64,000 bases of DNA from Caldimonas tepidiphila (GTDB taxonomy: Bacteria; Pseudomonadota; Gammaproteobacteria; Burkholderiales; Burkholderiaceae_C). The notes below the pieces were generated by a model. That model saw nothing but the letters and a program-made list of their open reading frames with translations. It was not told where the DNA came from and ran no database searches. Location: assembly GCF_003569765.1 (NCBI RefSeq), contig NZ_QXMG01000004.1, positions 95,707-159,706 of the forward strand. Direction: 5' to 3'. The translations under genes were made by a program, and so were the position numbers. Of the stretch, positions 8,650 to 16,959 are shown one piece after another. Positions within the stretch are counted from its first letter, which is position 1; the number at the start of each line of letters is the position of its first letter.

Positions 8650-9987
8650 TCAGCGCACCGCGTCGCCGCGTTGATGGGCCGCGAGCGCGGTCGGCGTCGC
8701 CGCCGCGGCGCCGGCGCTGCTGCCGGGTCCGCCGCCGCTGCCCGCCGCGGGCGCCGAGGCCGGGACCGCGGGGGCCGCCGCGCCGCCCGGCCTGCCGCCC
8801 TGTTGCCCGCCCTGTTGCCCGCCCTCGCGTGCCGCGCCGAGCTCGACGATGCGCAGCGCCATGCCGTCGCGCTGCAGGCGCTGGTGCCCCGCCGTCACGA
8901 CGGTGTCGCCGGCGCTCACGCCCTCGAGCACCTCGACGCGCCCGTCGCGGCGCAGGCCGAGCCTGACCTCGGTGCGCTGGCCGACCCGGGCCGGGCGGCC
9001 GTCCGGCGCCTTGCCCTCGACCACGCGGATCACGAACTGGCGGCCCGCCTGCGGCACGATCGCCTCCTCGGGCACCACCAGCGCGTCCTCGCGGGTGGCG
9101 AGCACCGCCTCGACGCGAGCGAACATGCCCGGGCGCAAGTTGCCGCCGCTGTTCTCCAGCGCAGCGCGCACCAGCACCGAGCGGCCGTTGGCGTCCACCA
9201 GTGGCTCGAGCGCCTCGATGCGCGCTGGCAGCCGCAGCCCCGGCAGCGCGTCGGGGGCGACCTGCACCGCCTGGCCCGGCCGCAGCTGCGGCAGGTAGCG
9301 TTCGGGCAGCCGGAAATCCACCAGCAGCCCGCGCGTGTCCTCGAGGTTCACGAGGTCGGCGCCGTCCTTCACGTAGTCGCCGACGTTGACGAGCCGGATG
9401 CCGGCGGAGGCGTCGAAGGGCGCGACGATGCGCAGCCGCGCGACGCGGGCCTTCGCGAGCGCGACCTGCGCCTCGGCCACCGCGAGGTTGGCCGCGGTCT
9501 GCTCCAGCGCGCTGCGGCTGACGAAGTTCTGCGCCACCAGCTCCTCGTTGCGGCGGTGGTTGGCGCGCGCGATGCTGGCCTGCGCCTCGGCCTGCTTCAG
9601 CTCGGCCGCGGGCAGGGTGTCGTCGAGCTGGAACAGCATCTGGCCGCGCCGCACCGGCTGGCCGTCGCGGAAGCCGATCGCCACGATGCGCCCGGCCACT
9701 TCCGGCCGCACCACCACCGACTGGCGCGACCGCAGCGTGCCCACCGCCTGCGCCTCGTCGCTCATGCGCTGCGTGCGCACCTGCGCCACCTCGACCGCCA
9801 CCGGACCGCCCCGCCCGGGTGCGCCCGCGCCGCCCCCGGCGCCGGGCCGCGTCGGCCCCGGAGCTGCCGCCACGGTAGGTGCATCGGCGGCCGGGGCGGG
9901 CGCGCGATGCTGCCACCACCAGGCCGCCCCGCTGAGGACGGCAATTCCGACCACGGCCACCGTGGCATGCAGTTTCTTTATCGCCAT
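8650..9987 (-). CDS. RND efflux periplasmic adaptor (membrane fusion protein)
   Basis: 445-residue adaptor that links the RND permease to an outer-membrane channel. It starts MAIKKLHATVAVVGIAVLSG, an N-terminal anchor, followed by an Ala/Pro/Gly-rich linker. The lipoyl/barrel-sandwich halves appear around RIVAIGFRDGQPVRRGQMLF and RLRIVAPFDASAGIRLVNVG, with a coiled-coil hairpin between them, and a beta-barrel region with PEEAIVPQAGRQFVIRVVEG. The C-terminal 70 residues are a Gly/Gln/Ala-rich tail (GGQQGGQQGG repeats) that looks disordered. Start chosen at 9987 because upstream residues in the frame do not resemble a signal sequence. Cotranscribed with the permease. Confidence 0.92.
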   Translation of the reverse strand: MAIKKLHATVAVVGIAVLSGAAWWWQHRAPAPAADAPTVAAAPGPTRPGAGGGAGAPGRGGPVAVEVAQVRTQRMSDEAQAVGTLRSRQSVVVRPEVAGRIVAIGFRDGQPVRRGQMLFQLDDTLPAAELKQAEAQASIARANHRRNEELVAQNFVSRSALEQTAANLAVAEAQVALAKARVARLRIVAPFDASAGIRLVNVGDYVKDGADLVNLEDTRGLLVDFRLPERYLPQLRPGQAVQVAPDALPGLRLPARIEALEPLVDANGRSVLVRAALENSGGNLRPGMFARVEAVLATREDALVVPEEAIVPQAGRQFVIRVVEGKAPDGRPARVGQRTEVRLGLRRDGRVEVLEGVSAGDTVVTAGHQRLQRDGMALRIVELGAAREGGQQGGQQGGRPGGAAAPAVPASAPAAGSGGGPGSSAGAAAATPTALAAHQRGDAVR

Positions 9988-10018
9988 GAAGGAATCTCCC
10001 GGACGGGACTGTAACGGG

Positions 10019-10053
10019 GGGCATCGCCGGCCGCTGCGGCGGCGCCGATGCCC
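10019..10053 (-). terminator. GC-rich hairpin between rnhA and the adaptor gene
   Basis: GGGCATCG at 10019-10026 pairs with CGATGCCC at 10046-10053 and the loop can pair further. No T-run follows on the minus strand, so this is at best an intrinsic-terminator-like hairpin or an RNA stability element downstream of rnhA. Confidence 0.35.
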
Positions 10054-10108
10054 GGCGCGCGGGAAGGGACTGCGGGGGAGAGGAAGGGGCGAAGCCTCCC
10101 GGCCCGCG

Positions 10109-10567
10109 TCAGCGCCGCGCCGCCGCCGACACGCCGCGGTTGGCCAGCGCGTCGGCGCGCTCGTTGCCCGGGTCGCCGGCGTGGCCCTTGACCCAGTGCC
10201 AGTCGACGTGGTGCAGCGCCGCGAGCGCCTCCAGCCGCTGCCACAGCTCGGCATTCTTCACCGGCTTGCGGTCCGCAGTGGTCCAGCCGCGCTTCTTCCA
10301 GCCGTGGATCCACTCGGTGATGCCCTTGCGCACGTATTCGCTGTCGGTGTAGATCGCGACGTCGCAGCTGCGCTTGAGCGAGGCGAGCGCCTCGATCACC
10401 GCGGTCAGCTCCATGCGGTTGTTGGTCGTCGAGGCCTCGCCCCCGAAGAGCTCCTTCTCGTGCTCGCCGGAGCGCAGCCAGGCGCCCCAGCCGCCCGGGC
10501 CGGGATTGCCCTTGCAGGCGCCATCGGTGTAGACCACCACGCGGGGCCGGGAAATCGTTGCCGTCAT
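10109..10567 (-). CDS. rnhA: ribonuclease HI
   Basis: Degrades the RNA strand of RNA-DNA hybrids. 152 residues from the ATG at 10567. The active-site acidic residues are in [16 protein letters not shown] (first Asp), [11 protein letters not shown] (Glu), [11 protein letters not shown] (second Asp) and [10 protein letters not shown] (fourth Asp); the flexible-loop histidine is in VKGHAG. Length equals the E. coli enzyme (155). The ATG overlaps the stop of the upstream methyltransferase gene in an ATGA, so the two are translationally coupled. In E. coli rnhA is followed divergently by dnaQ, which is absent here. Confidence 0.96.
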   Translation of the reverse strand: MTATISRPRVVVYTDGACKGNPGPGGWGAWLRSGEHEKELFGGEASTTNNRMELTAVIEALASLKRSCDVAIYTDSEYVRKGITEWIHGWKKRGWTTADRKPVKNAELWQRLEALAALHHVDWHWVKGHAGDPGNERADALANRGVSAAARR

Positions 10568-11364
10568 AAACCTTCTTTGTTGGGATGGGCGACCACCGCG
10601 GGCGCCGCACCCGGTTTCTGTCTCGTCTTCCACGCCGGGCCGACCAGCCGCATGCCGCGCACGCGCTTGACGGCGACCAGGAAGTACACCGCGCCGAACA
10701 CCGGCCACCAGCGATCGCCCGCCGACTCCATCCACGCGTAGCGCTCCAGCCAGTGCTCCGTGCGCAGCGCCGGGCGGTAGCAGCCGAAACGCCCCGCCTC
10801 GATGTCCAGGCTCAGCAGCTGCAGCCAGTCGCGCAGGCGGCGGTAGCCGATGAAGTCGCCGCCCGAGGGCAGGAACAGGCTGCCGAAGCCGAGCCGCAGC
10901 GCGATGCGGCCATAGCGCTGGCGCAGCCCCCACAGGCTGGTGGGATTGAAGCCGGCGATGACGACGCGCCCGCCCGGCACCAGCACGCGGTCGACCTCGC
11001 GCAGCGTCTGGTGCGGGTCCTGCGCGAGCTCGAGCGTGTGCGGCAGCACCACCAGATCGAGGCTTCCCGTGTCGAAGGGCAGCGCCTCAAAATCACTCAC
11101 CAGTGCGCGAGGCACGGGCAGGCAGCCGGCCACCGGCTCCGGCACCGTGTCAAGCTGGGACGCCTCGCTCAGCGCCACCCAGCGGTGCGGCATGCGGTTG
11201 CAGGCCAGCGTATCGAGCTGCGGCAGCCCGAGCTGCACGGCATGGAAGCCGAACAGGTCGCTCACCGCGCGGTCGAACTGCTGCCGCTCCCATTCGAGCA
11301 GGTAGCGGCCGGGCGGGGTCTGGAGCCAGGGGTCCAAACCTATAATCCAGGGTTTTTGCGTCAT
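10564..11364 (-). CDS. YafS-like class I methyltransferase-fold protein
   Basis: 266 residues from the ATG at 11364, beginning [20 protein letters not shown]. The conserved N-terminal [15 protein letters not shown] and the central block [49 protein letters not shown] match the methyltransferase type 11 family at the post-I motifs. The glycine-rich motif I that normally binds SAM (ExGxGxG) is not visible; its place is taken by [20 protein letters not shown]. Gene order gloB / this gene / rnhA equals E. coli gloB-yafS-rnhA, so this is probably the YafS counterpart. Substrate is unknown. An in-frame start 11 codons upstream would overlap gloB by more bases. Confidence 0.85.
   Translation of the reverse strand: MTQKPWIIGLDPWLQTPPGRYLLEWERQQFDRAVSDLFGFHAVQLGLPQLDTLACNRMPHRWVALSEASQLDTVPEPVAGCLPVPRALVSDFEALPFDTGSLDLVVLPHTLELAQDPHQTLREVDRVLVPGGRVVIAGFNPTSLWGLRQRYGRIALRLGFGSLFLPSGGDFIGYRRLRDWLQLLSLDIEAGRFGCYRPALRTEHWLERYAWMESAGDRWWPVFGAVYFLVAVKRVRGMRLVGPAWKTRQKPGAAPAVVAHPNKEGL
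11341..11346 (+). promoter_or_regulatory. perfect -10 hexamer upstream of gloB
   Basis: TATAAT at 11341-11346, followed 16 nt later by the gloB ATG at 11363. I see no good -35 element at the usual distance. In this GC-rich DNA the exact hexamer is notable; it lies inside the start of the divergent YafS-like gene. A message from it would have a leader of about 10 nt and no Shine-Dalgarno sequence. Confidence 0.5.
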
Positions 11365-12133
11365 GGAACTGGTTGCTCTACCCGCCTTCGCCGACAACTA
11401 CATCTGGATGCTGCACGATGGCCGGCAGGCGCTTGTGGTGGATCCCGGGGACGCCGCGCCGGTGCTCGAGGCACTCGATGCTCGCGGCCTGACGCTGACG
11501 GGCATTCTAGTGACCCACCACCATGGCGATCATGTCGGCGGCCTCGGGGTGCTGGCACCGCGCCTGCAGGGCGAGATCTTCGGCCCGGCCGGAGAAACGA
11601 TCCCGCACCGCACCCGGCCGCTGCGCGACGGCGACACGGCGACGTGGAACGGCCTGCGCTTCCAGGTCCTCGACGTGCCCGGCCATACCGCCGGGCACAT
11701 CGCCTACTGGACCGAGCCCGCGGGCGAGGCGCCGCTGCTGTTCTGCGGCGACACGCTCTTCGCGGGCGGCTGCGGCCGCCTGTTCGAGGGCACGCCGGCA
11801 CAGATGTGGCATTCGCTGCAGCGCCTGGCCGCGCTGCCGGGCTCGACCCGGGTGTGCTGCGCGCACGAGTACACGCTGTCCAACCTGCGCTTCGCCAGCG
11901 AGGTGGAGCCGGGCAACGAGGCGCTGCGGGCATGGCGCGAGCATTGCGAGCGTCGGCGTGGCGAAGGCCTGCCGACGCTGCCGAGTTCCATGGATCAGGA
12001 ATTGAGAACCAACCCCTTCATGCGCTGCGAGCAGCCCGAGGTGCGGGCCAGCGCGATGGCCCGCGGCGCCACCGCCGCGGATCCGGTCGCGGTGTTTGCC
12101 GCGCTGCGCGAATGGAAGAACAACTACCGATGA
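11363..12133 (+). CDS. gloB: hydroxyacylglutathione hydrolase (glyoxalase II)
   Basis: Hydrolyses S-lactoylglutathione to lactate and glutathione, completing methylglyoxal detoxification. 256 residues, metallo-beta-lactamase fold. The start [20 protein letters not shown] is family-typical and fixes the ATG. The binuclear metal motif THHHGDHVGG is near residue 53; later ligands are in PGHTAGHIAYW, FCGDTLFAGGCGRLFEGTP and CCAHEYTLSNL. The C-terminal substrate-binding helices include LRTNPFMRC. Its ATG shares the CATG at 11362-11365 with the start codon of the divergent gene, and its stop overlaps the mltD start in ATGA. Confidence 0.96.
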   Translation: MELVALPAFADNYIWMLHDGRQALVVDPGDAAPVLEALDARGLTLTGILVTHHHGDHVGGLGVLAPRLQGEIFGPAGETIPHRTRPLRDGDTATWNGLRFQVLDVPGHTAGHIAYWTEPAGEAPLLFCGDTLFAGGCGRLFEGTPAQMWHSLQRLAALPGSTRVCCAHEYTLSNLRFASEVEPGNEALRAWREHCERRRGEGLPTLPSSMDQELRTNPFMRCEQPEVRASAMARGATAADPVAVFAALREWKNNYR

Positions 12134-13773
12134 TTGATCGACTTCACCGGGCGGGACTCGCCCTGGGCCTCGGGGGCAGCCTCCTGTTCGCCGGCTGCGC
12201 CTCCGTGCCCTCCCCGGCGCCGGGCGACGGTGCCCTGGCGGGCGTCCCGACGTCCGACCAGGCCCAGGCCCCGGCCGCGCCGCGCCCCCTGCGTCCCGGA
12301 GAGGCTGCGCTGAAGGCGCTCGAGGGCGCGCCCGCCCTGCCCTCGGCCGCGTCGACGGCGTCGGGCGATGCCGCGGAGGCGGCCGTGGCGCCGGAGGAGC
12401 TGCTGAAGTCGCGCGACCTGTGGACCCGCATCCGCAACGGCTTCGCGATGCCCAACCTCGAGAACGACCTGGTGCGCGACCGCGAGCAGTGGTATTCGAA
12501 CCGCCCGGACGCGATGAAGCGCATGACCGAGCGCTCGTCGCGCTACCTCTTCCACATCGTCGAGGAGATCGAGTGGCGCGGCATGCCGACCGAGCTGGCG
12601 CTGCTGCCCTTCGTCGAGAGCGCCTTCAACCCGCAGGCGCTGTCGGTGGCACAGGCCTCCGGGATGTGGCAGTTCATCCCCTCGACCGGCAAGTACTTCG
12701 ACCTGAAGCAGAACCTGTTCCGCGACGACCGGCGCGATGTGCTCGCCTCGACCCGCGCGGCGCTCGACTACCTCAGCAAGCTCTACGGCATGTTCGGCGA
12801 CTGGCATCTCGCGCTGGCCGCCTACAACTGGGGCGAGGGCAGCGTGCAGCGCGCCATCGAGCGCAACCGCAAGGCCGGGCTGCCGACCGACTACGAGAGC
12901 CTGCGCATGCCGGCGGAGACGCGCCATTACGTGCCCAAGCTGCAGGCGATCAAGAACCTGCTGGCCGACCCGCAGAAGTTCGGGCTCTCGCTGCCGACGG
13001 TCGAGAACCATCCCTACTTCCTGAGCGTGCCGATCGAGCGCGACCTCGACGTGGCGCTGGCCGCGAAGCTCGCCGGCCTGACGCTCGACGAGTTCAAGGC
13101 GCTCAACCCCTCGCTGAACAAGCCGGTGATCCTCGCCGCCGGCACGCCGCAGGTGCTGCTGCCCTACCAGAACGCCAACCGCTTCATCACGGGCCTCGCG
13201 CGCCACACCGGCCCCACCGCGAGCTGGACCGCGTGGGTGGTGCCGAAGACGATGCGCCCGGAGGACGCCGCCAGGCAGCTCGGCACCGAGCTCGCCACGC
13301 TGCGCGAGGTCAACAAGATCCCGCCGCGCATGCTGGTCAAGGCCGGCTCGACGCTGCTCGTGCCGCGCACGCAGCAGCGCGCCGACGACGTGGATGAGCA
13401 CATCGCCCAGAACGCGATGATGCAGTTCGCCCCGGACGTGCCGGAGAAGCGCCGCGTCGTGCTGCGCGCCGGCAAGGGCGAGACGGTGGCGACGCTCGCG
13501 CGGCGCTACAAGCTGCCCGCGGACGACGTCGCGGAGTGGAACCGGCTCGGTGCCGCCGCCCGCTTCAAGCCGGGCCAGCAGGTGGTGGTCTACCTGCCGA
13601 ACCGGGTCGCCGCGGCAGCGCCGAAGTCCTCGGCGCGGCAGCAGGCCCGCTCGAAGCCGGCCGCGACCACGGCGGTGGCCAAGGCGCGCAAGGCCGCGCC
13701 GGCGGCGCGCACCGCCAAGGCCAGGCAGGCCCCCGGCCGCCCGCAGGGCAAGGTGCAGGTGGCGAAGAACTGA
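12130..13773 (+). CDS. mltD: membrane-bound lytic murein transglycosylase D
   Basis: Outer-membrane lipoprotein that cleaves glycan strands of peptidoglycan. 547 residues. The signal ends in a lipobox, LLFAGC near residue 22. The SLT catalytic domain spans about 105-290, with the catalytic Glu in LLPFVESAFNPQALS and the signature ASGMWQFIPSTGKYFDL, then LAAYNWGEGSVQRAI. Two LysM-like modules follow, ending LVKAGSTLLVPR and RFKPGQQVVVYLPN. The last 50 residues are very rich in Lys, Arg and Ala. The ATG overlaps the gloB stop. A terminator follows. The start is supported by the lipoprotein signal immediately after it. Confidence 0.95.
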   Translation: MIDRLHRAGLALGLGGSLLFAGCASVPSPAPGDGALAGVPTSDQAQAPAAPRPLRPGEAALKALEGAPALPSAASTASGDAAEAAVAPEELLKSRDLWTRIRNGFAMPNLENDLVRDREQWYSNRPDAMKRMTERSSRYLFHIVEEIEWRGMPTELALLPFVESAFNPQALSVAQASGMWQFIPSTGKYFDLKQNLFRDDRRDVLASTRAALDYLSKLYGMFGDWHLALAAYNWGEGSVQRAIERNRKAGLPTDYESLRMPAETRHYVPKLQAIKNLLADPQKFGLSLPTVENHPYFLSVPIERDLDVALAAKLAGLTLDEFKALNPSLNKPVILAAGTPQVLLPYQNANRFITGLARHTGPTASWTAWVVPKTMRPEDAARQLGTELATLREVNKIPPRMLVKAGSTLLVPRTQQRADDVDEHIAQNAMMQFAPDVPEKRRVVLRAGKGETVATLARRYKLPADDVAEWNRLGAAARFKPGQQVVVYLPNRVAAAAPKSSARQQARSKPAATTAVAKARKAAPAARTAKARQAPGRPQGKVQVAKN

Positions 13774-13811
13774 CGGCGCCCGGCGGCGCAACGGCGCCGG
13801 GCATTCCGGGC

Positions 13812-13835
13812 AGGCCGCCCTCCGGGCGGCCTTTT
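13812..13835 (+). terminator. rho-independent terminator after mltD
   Basis: AGGCCGCCC at 13812-13820, loop TCC, GGGCGGCCT at 13824-13832, then a T-run to 13835. It separates gloB-mltD from the convergent recR. Confidence 0.85.
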
Positions 13836-13864
13836 TCATGGCCGGGGTTCGATGCGCCGCGGCC

Positions 13865-14455
13865 TCAGCGCCGGTCGACCAGCGCGTGCGCGATCGTGCC
13901 GAGGTCCACGTACTCCAGCTCGCTGCCCACCGGCACGCCGCGCGCGAGCCGCGTGACCTTCAGGCCGCGCGCCTTCAGCGCCTCGCCCAGGTAGTGAGCG
14001 GTGGCCTCGCCCTCGGCGGTGAAGTTGGTGGCGACGATGACCTCGCGCAGGTTCTCGTCGGCGGCCCGGTCGAGCAGGCGGTCGAGCCCGATCTCGCGCG
14101 GCCCGACCCCGTCGAGCGGGCTCAGCCGCCCCATCAGCACGAAGTAGAGGCCGCGGTAGCTGCCGGTGCGCTCCACCGCACCCTGGTCGGCCGGCGTCTC
14201 GACCACGCACAGCTGGGCGCGGTCGCGCTCCGGGTCGAGGCAGGTCGGGCACACCTCGGACTCGGTGAAGGTGTTGCACTGCGCGCAGTGGCGCACCTGC
14301 TGCATCGCCGCCTGCAGCGCCTGCGCGATCCGCTCGGCGCCGGCACGGTCGTGCTGCAGCAGGTGGAAGGCCATGCGCGAGGCCGACTTCGGGCCGACGC
14401 CGGGCAGGCGCCTCAGGGCCTCGACCAGGGCGTCGAGCGCCGTGTTCTGCGTCAT
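13865..14455 (-). CDS. recR: recombination protein RecR
   Basis: Forms the RecFOR clamp that loads RecA at gaps. 196 residues, as in the family. Helix-hairpin-helix near the N-terminus ([18 protein letters not shown]), the Cys4 zinc finger [16 protein letters not shown], and the Toprim domain with [10 protein letters not shown] and [16 protein letters not shown]. Last gene of the dnaX-ybaB-recR operon on the minus strand, 22 bp after ybaB. Confidence 0.97.
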   Translation of the reverse strand: MTQNTALDALVEALRRLPGVGPKSASRMAFHLLQHDRAGAERIAQALQAAMQQVRHCAQCNTFTESEVCPTCLDPERDRAQLCVVETPADQGAVERTGSYRGLYFVLMGRLSPLDGVGPREIGLDRLLDRAADENLREVIVATNFTAEGEATAHYLGEALKARGLKVTRLARGVPVGSELEYVDLGTIAHALVDRR

Positions 14456-14477
14456 CGGCGGAGCGGGCGCGTCGCGC

Positions 14478-14804
14478 TCAGAACGGGAACTTCATGCCCG
14501 GGGGCATCGGCATGCCGGCGGTCAGCTTGCCCATCTTCTCCTGGCTCACCTCCTCGGCCCGCCGCACGCCGTCGTTGAAGGCCGCGGCCACCAGGTCCTC
14601 GAGCATGTCCTTGTCGTCGGCGAGCAGGCTCGGGTCGATCGTGATGCGCTTAACGTCGTGCTTGCAGGTCATCACCACCTTCACGAGGCCAGCGCCGGAC
14701 TGGCCCTCGACCTCCATCTGCGCGAGCTCGTCCTGCGCGCGCTTGAGGTTTTCCTGCATCGCCTGGGCCTGTTTCATCAGGCCGGCCAGTTGTCCCTTGA
14801 GCAT
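14478..14804 (-). CDS. ybaB: YbaB/EbfC family nucleoid-associated protein
   Basis: 108-residue DNA-binding protein of the YbaB family, always found between dnaX and recR. It has the N-terminal coiled-coil helix ([20 protein letters not shown]), the conserved [20 protein letters not shown] sheet, and a Pro/Met/Gly-rich tail [12 protein letters not shown]. Homodimer expected. It binds DNA with little specificity in related bacteria. Confidence 0.95.
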   Translation of the reverse strand: MLKGQLAGLMKQAQAMQENLKRAQDELAQMEVEGQSGAGLVKVVMTCKHDVKRITIDPSLLADDKDMLEDLVAAAFNDGVRRAEEVSQEKMGKLTAGMPMPPGMKFPF

Positions 14805-14864
14805 GTCGTTTCCTTTCAGGTCAGAAATCGGGTTGCCTGCGATGCAGGTCGGATCGGTGGACGG

Positions 14865-16898
14865 TCACAGCGGGCGGATCGAGCCAGGCACGATGCGCGC
14901 CGTGCGGAACTGCTGCATCAGCTCGACCACCAGCGGGTCGTTGCGGATGATCTCCTCGGCCTCGCGCTGGCGCTCGGCGCGCGCGGCGGCCTCGCGGCGC
15001 GCGGGCGAATCGGCGACGGACGCGATCGCGATCTGGAGCTGCCCGGGGCGCTCCAGCACCTCGGCGAGCGCCGCCTGCAACTTGTTGCGGTTGGCGTCGC
15101 CGGCCAGCGTCTCGCGCTCGACCTGCAGCCGGCACAGCCAGCCGTCCGAGCCCTCGTCGAGCCCAACGCACTGCGACTGCATCGCCAGCTCGCGCACCAG
15201 CGCGACGATGCGCTCGCGCTCGATCATCTGCTGCACCAGCGCATGCCAGCGGTCGCCCAGCGCGCCTGCACCCGCATCGGGCGCAGCGGCGCCGCCCGCC
15301 GGAGCAGTCACCGGACTCGGCGCAGGGGCGGAAGCGGGCGCAGCCGGAGGCGGGGGCACCGCTACGGCCGGACGCGTGGGCTCGGGCGCGGCACGGGGTT
15401 CGGCTGCGGCCGGGCGTGCGGGGCGTGCGGCCCCGGCGGGCGCAGGCGCCGTGCGCCTGGGCGCCTCGAACTGCGCCAGCTCGGACTCGTCGATCGGCAC
15501 GTCCTCCCAGGGCGGCGGCTCGCCGCCGGCCGGCGCAGCGCTGCGGGCCGGCGCCTCCACGCTGCGGCCGGCCGGCGCAGCACGGGGCGGGACCGGCGCG
15601 CCGGGCGAAGGCATCGCGGCGGGAGATCTCGCCGCAGGGGTCGGGACCGCTGCGGCGGGCGGAGCGACCCGCTCCGCCATCGCGGGCCGAGGGCCGGACG
15701 GCGGCGCCGTGGCCGTCGCCGGCGCCGCGGCCGGCGCGCTCGCCCGGGTATCGCCGGTCCGTGCCGGCGGCACGGCGGCCGGCTGCATGACGCGCCCGCC
15801 TGGAGGCCGGAACGCGAGCATGCGCAGCAGCACCATCACCATGCCACCGTACTCGTCCGGCGCCAGGCCGAGCTCCTGGCGACCGTGCAGCGCGATGCTG
15901 TAGAGCAGTTGCGTCTCGTCCGGGGCCAGCGCCGCGGCGAGCCGCGCCACCGTCTCCGCATCGGGGTCCGCCGCGTCGGCGGCCTGCGGCACCGCCTGCA
16001 GCACCGCCATCTGCTGCAGGGTGCCCGCCATCTCCTCGAGCGCGCCGTGGGCCGACAGGCCCTGCGCGCGCAGCTCCTCGACGGTGGCGACCACCGCCGC
16101 GCCGTCGCCTTCGGCGAGCGAGCCGATCAGCCGGAACACATGGCTGCGGTCGACCGCGCCGAGCATCTGGCGCACCCCGGCCTCGCCGAGGCGGCCGCTG
16201 CCGAAGGCGATCGCCTGGTCGGTCAGCGACAGCGCGTCGCGCATCGAGCCGCGCGCGGCGCGCGACAGCAGCCGCAGCGCCCCCGGCTCGGCCTCGACGT
16301 CCTCGGCGGCCAGCACCTCGCGCAGGTGCTCGAGCACCGTCTCGGGCGCCATCGGCCGCAGGTTGAACTGCAGGCAGCGCGACAGCACGGTGACCGGCAC
16401 CTTCTGCGGGTCGGTGGTAGCGAGCACGAACTTCAGGTACTCGGGCGGCTCCTCCAGCGTCTTGAGCATCGCGTTGAACGCGGTGTTCGACAGCATGTGG
16501 ACCTCGTCGATCATGTAGACCTTGAAGCGCCCGACCACCGGCTTGTAGACGGCCTGGTCGAGCAGCTGCGAGATCTCCTCGACGCCGCGGTTTGACGCCG
16601 CGTCGAGCTCGACGTAGTCGGGAAAGCGCCCGCTGTCGATGTCGCAGCAGGGCTGGCAGACGCCGCAGGGATGCGCGGTGATGCCGCCTTGGCCGTCGGG
16701 GCCCTGGCAGTTCAGCGATTTCGCAAGGATGCGCGACACCGTGGTCTTGCCGACGCCGCGCGTGCCGGTGAACAGGTAGGCGTGGTGCAGCCGCTGCGCG
16801 GTCAGCGCGTTCGACAGCGCCTGCACCACATGCTCCTGCCCCACCATCTGCTCGAAGCTGCGGGGGCGGTACTTGCGCGCCAGAACGAGGTAACTCAT
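14865..16898 (-). CDS. dnaX: DNA polymerase III subunits gamma and tau
   Basis: Clamp-loader ATPase, 677 residues from the ATG at 16898 (MSYLVLARKYRPRSFEQMVG). Walker A is GTRGVGKTT near residue 46; the zinc-binding cysteines are in HPCGVCQPC with a preceding Cys; the Walker B/DExx box is in YMIDEVHMLS; the SRC sensor motif is in VLSRCLQF. Residues about 380-545 form a long Ala/Pro-rich linker, and the tau-type C-terminal domain follows. A frame extension upstream to 16940 adds 14 residues unlike the family, so I reject it. First gene of dnaX-ybaB-recR. Confidence 0.96.
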   Translation of the reverse strand: MSYLVLARKYRPRSFEQMVGQEHVVQALSNALTAQRLHHAYLFTGTRGVGKTTVSRILAKSLNCQGPDGQGGITAHPCGVCQPCCDIDSGRFPDYVELDAASNRGVEEISQLLDQAVYKPVVGRFKVYMIDEVHMLSNTAFNAMLKTLEEPPEYLKFVLATTDPQKVPVTVLSRCLQFNLRPMAPETVLEHLREVLAAEDVEAEPGALRLLSRAARGSMRDALSLTDQAIAFGSGRLGEAGVRQMLGAVDRSHVFRLIGSLAEGDGAAVVATVEELRAQGLSAHGALEEMAGTLQQMAVLQAVPQAADAADPDAETVARLAAALAPDETQLLYSIALHGRQELGLAPDEYGGMVMVLLRMLAFRPPGGRVMQPAAVPPARTGDTRASAPAAAPATATAPPSGPRPAMAERVAPPAAAVPTPAARSPAAMPSPGAPVPPRAAPAGRSVEAPARSAAPAGGEPPPWEDVPIDESELAQFEAPRRTAPAPAGAARPARPAAAEPRAAPEPTRPAVAVPPPPAAPASAPAPSPVTAPAGGAAAPDAGAGALGDRWHALVQQMIERERIVALVRELAMQSQCVGLDEGSDGWLCRLQVERETLAGDANRNKLQAALAEVLERPGQLQIAIASVADSPARREAAARAERQREAEEIIRNDPLVVELMQQFRTARIVPGSIRPL

Positions 16899-16959
16899 GG
16901 GCCTGATTCTACGGGCCGGGGGGTTTCCTGCCCGAAGCACCCTCCCGCGCCCCGCGGCG

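Noticed and set aside
5561..8674. 1037-codon plus-strand frame opposite the RND permease
   Set aside because: Arg/His-rich antisense frame with no family or ribosome site.
8766..8830. Short tandem repeats (GGQQ coding) in the adaptor gene as a possible mobile or CRISPR-like repeat
   Set aside because: They are in frame and encode a disordered Gly/Gln tail; there are no spacers.
5552..10024. Apparent 1490-residue fusion of adaptor and permease on the minus strand
   Set aside because: The N-terminal 460 residues are an out-of-frame reading of the adaptor gene; the real permease starts at 8623.
14865..16898. Programmed frameshift in dnaX to make gamma
   Set aside because: I found no A-rich slippery heptamer in the linker region, so no support for an E. 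coli-type frameshift.
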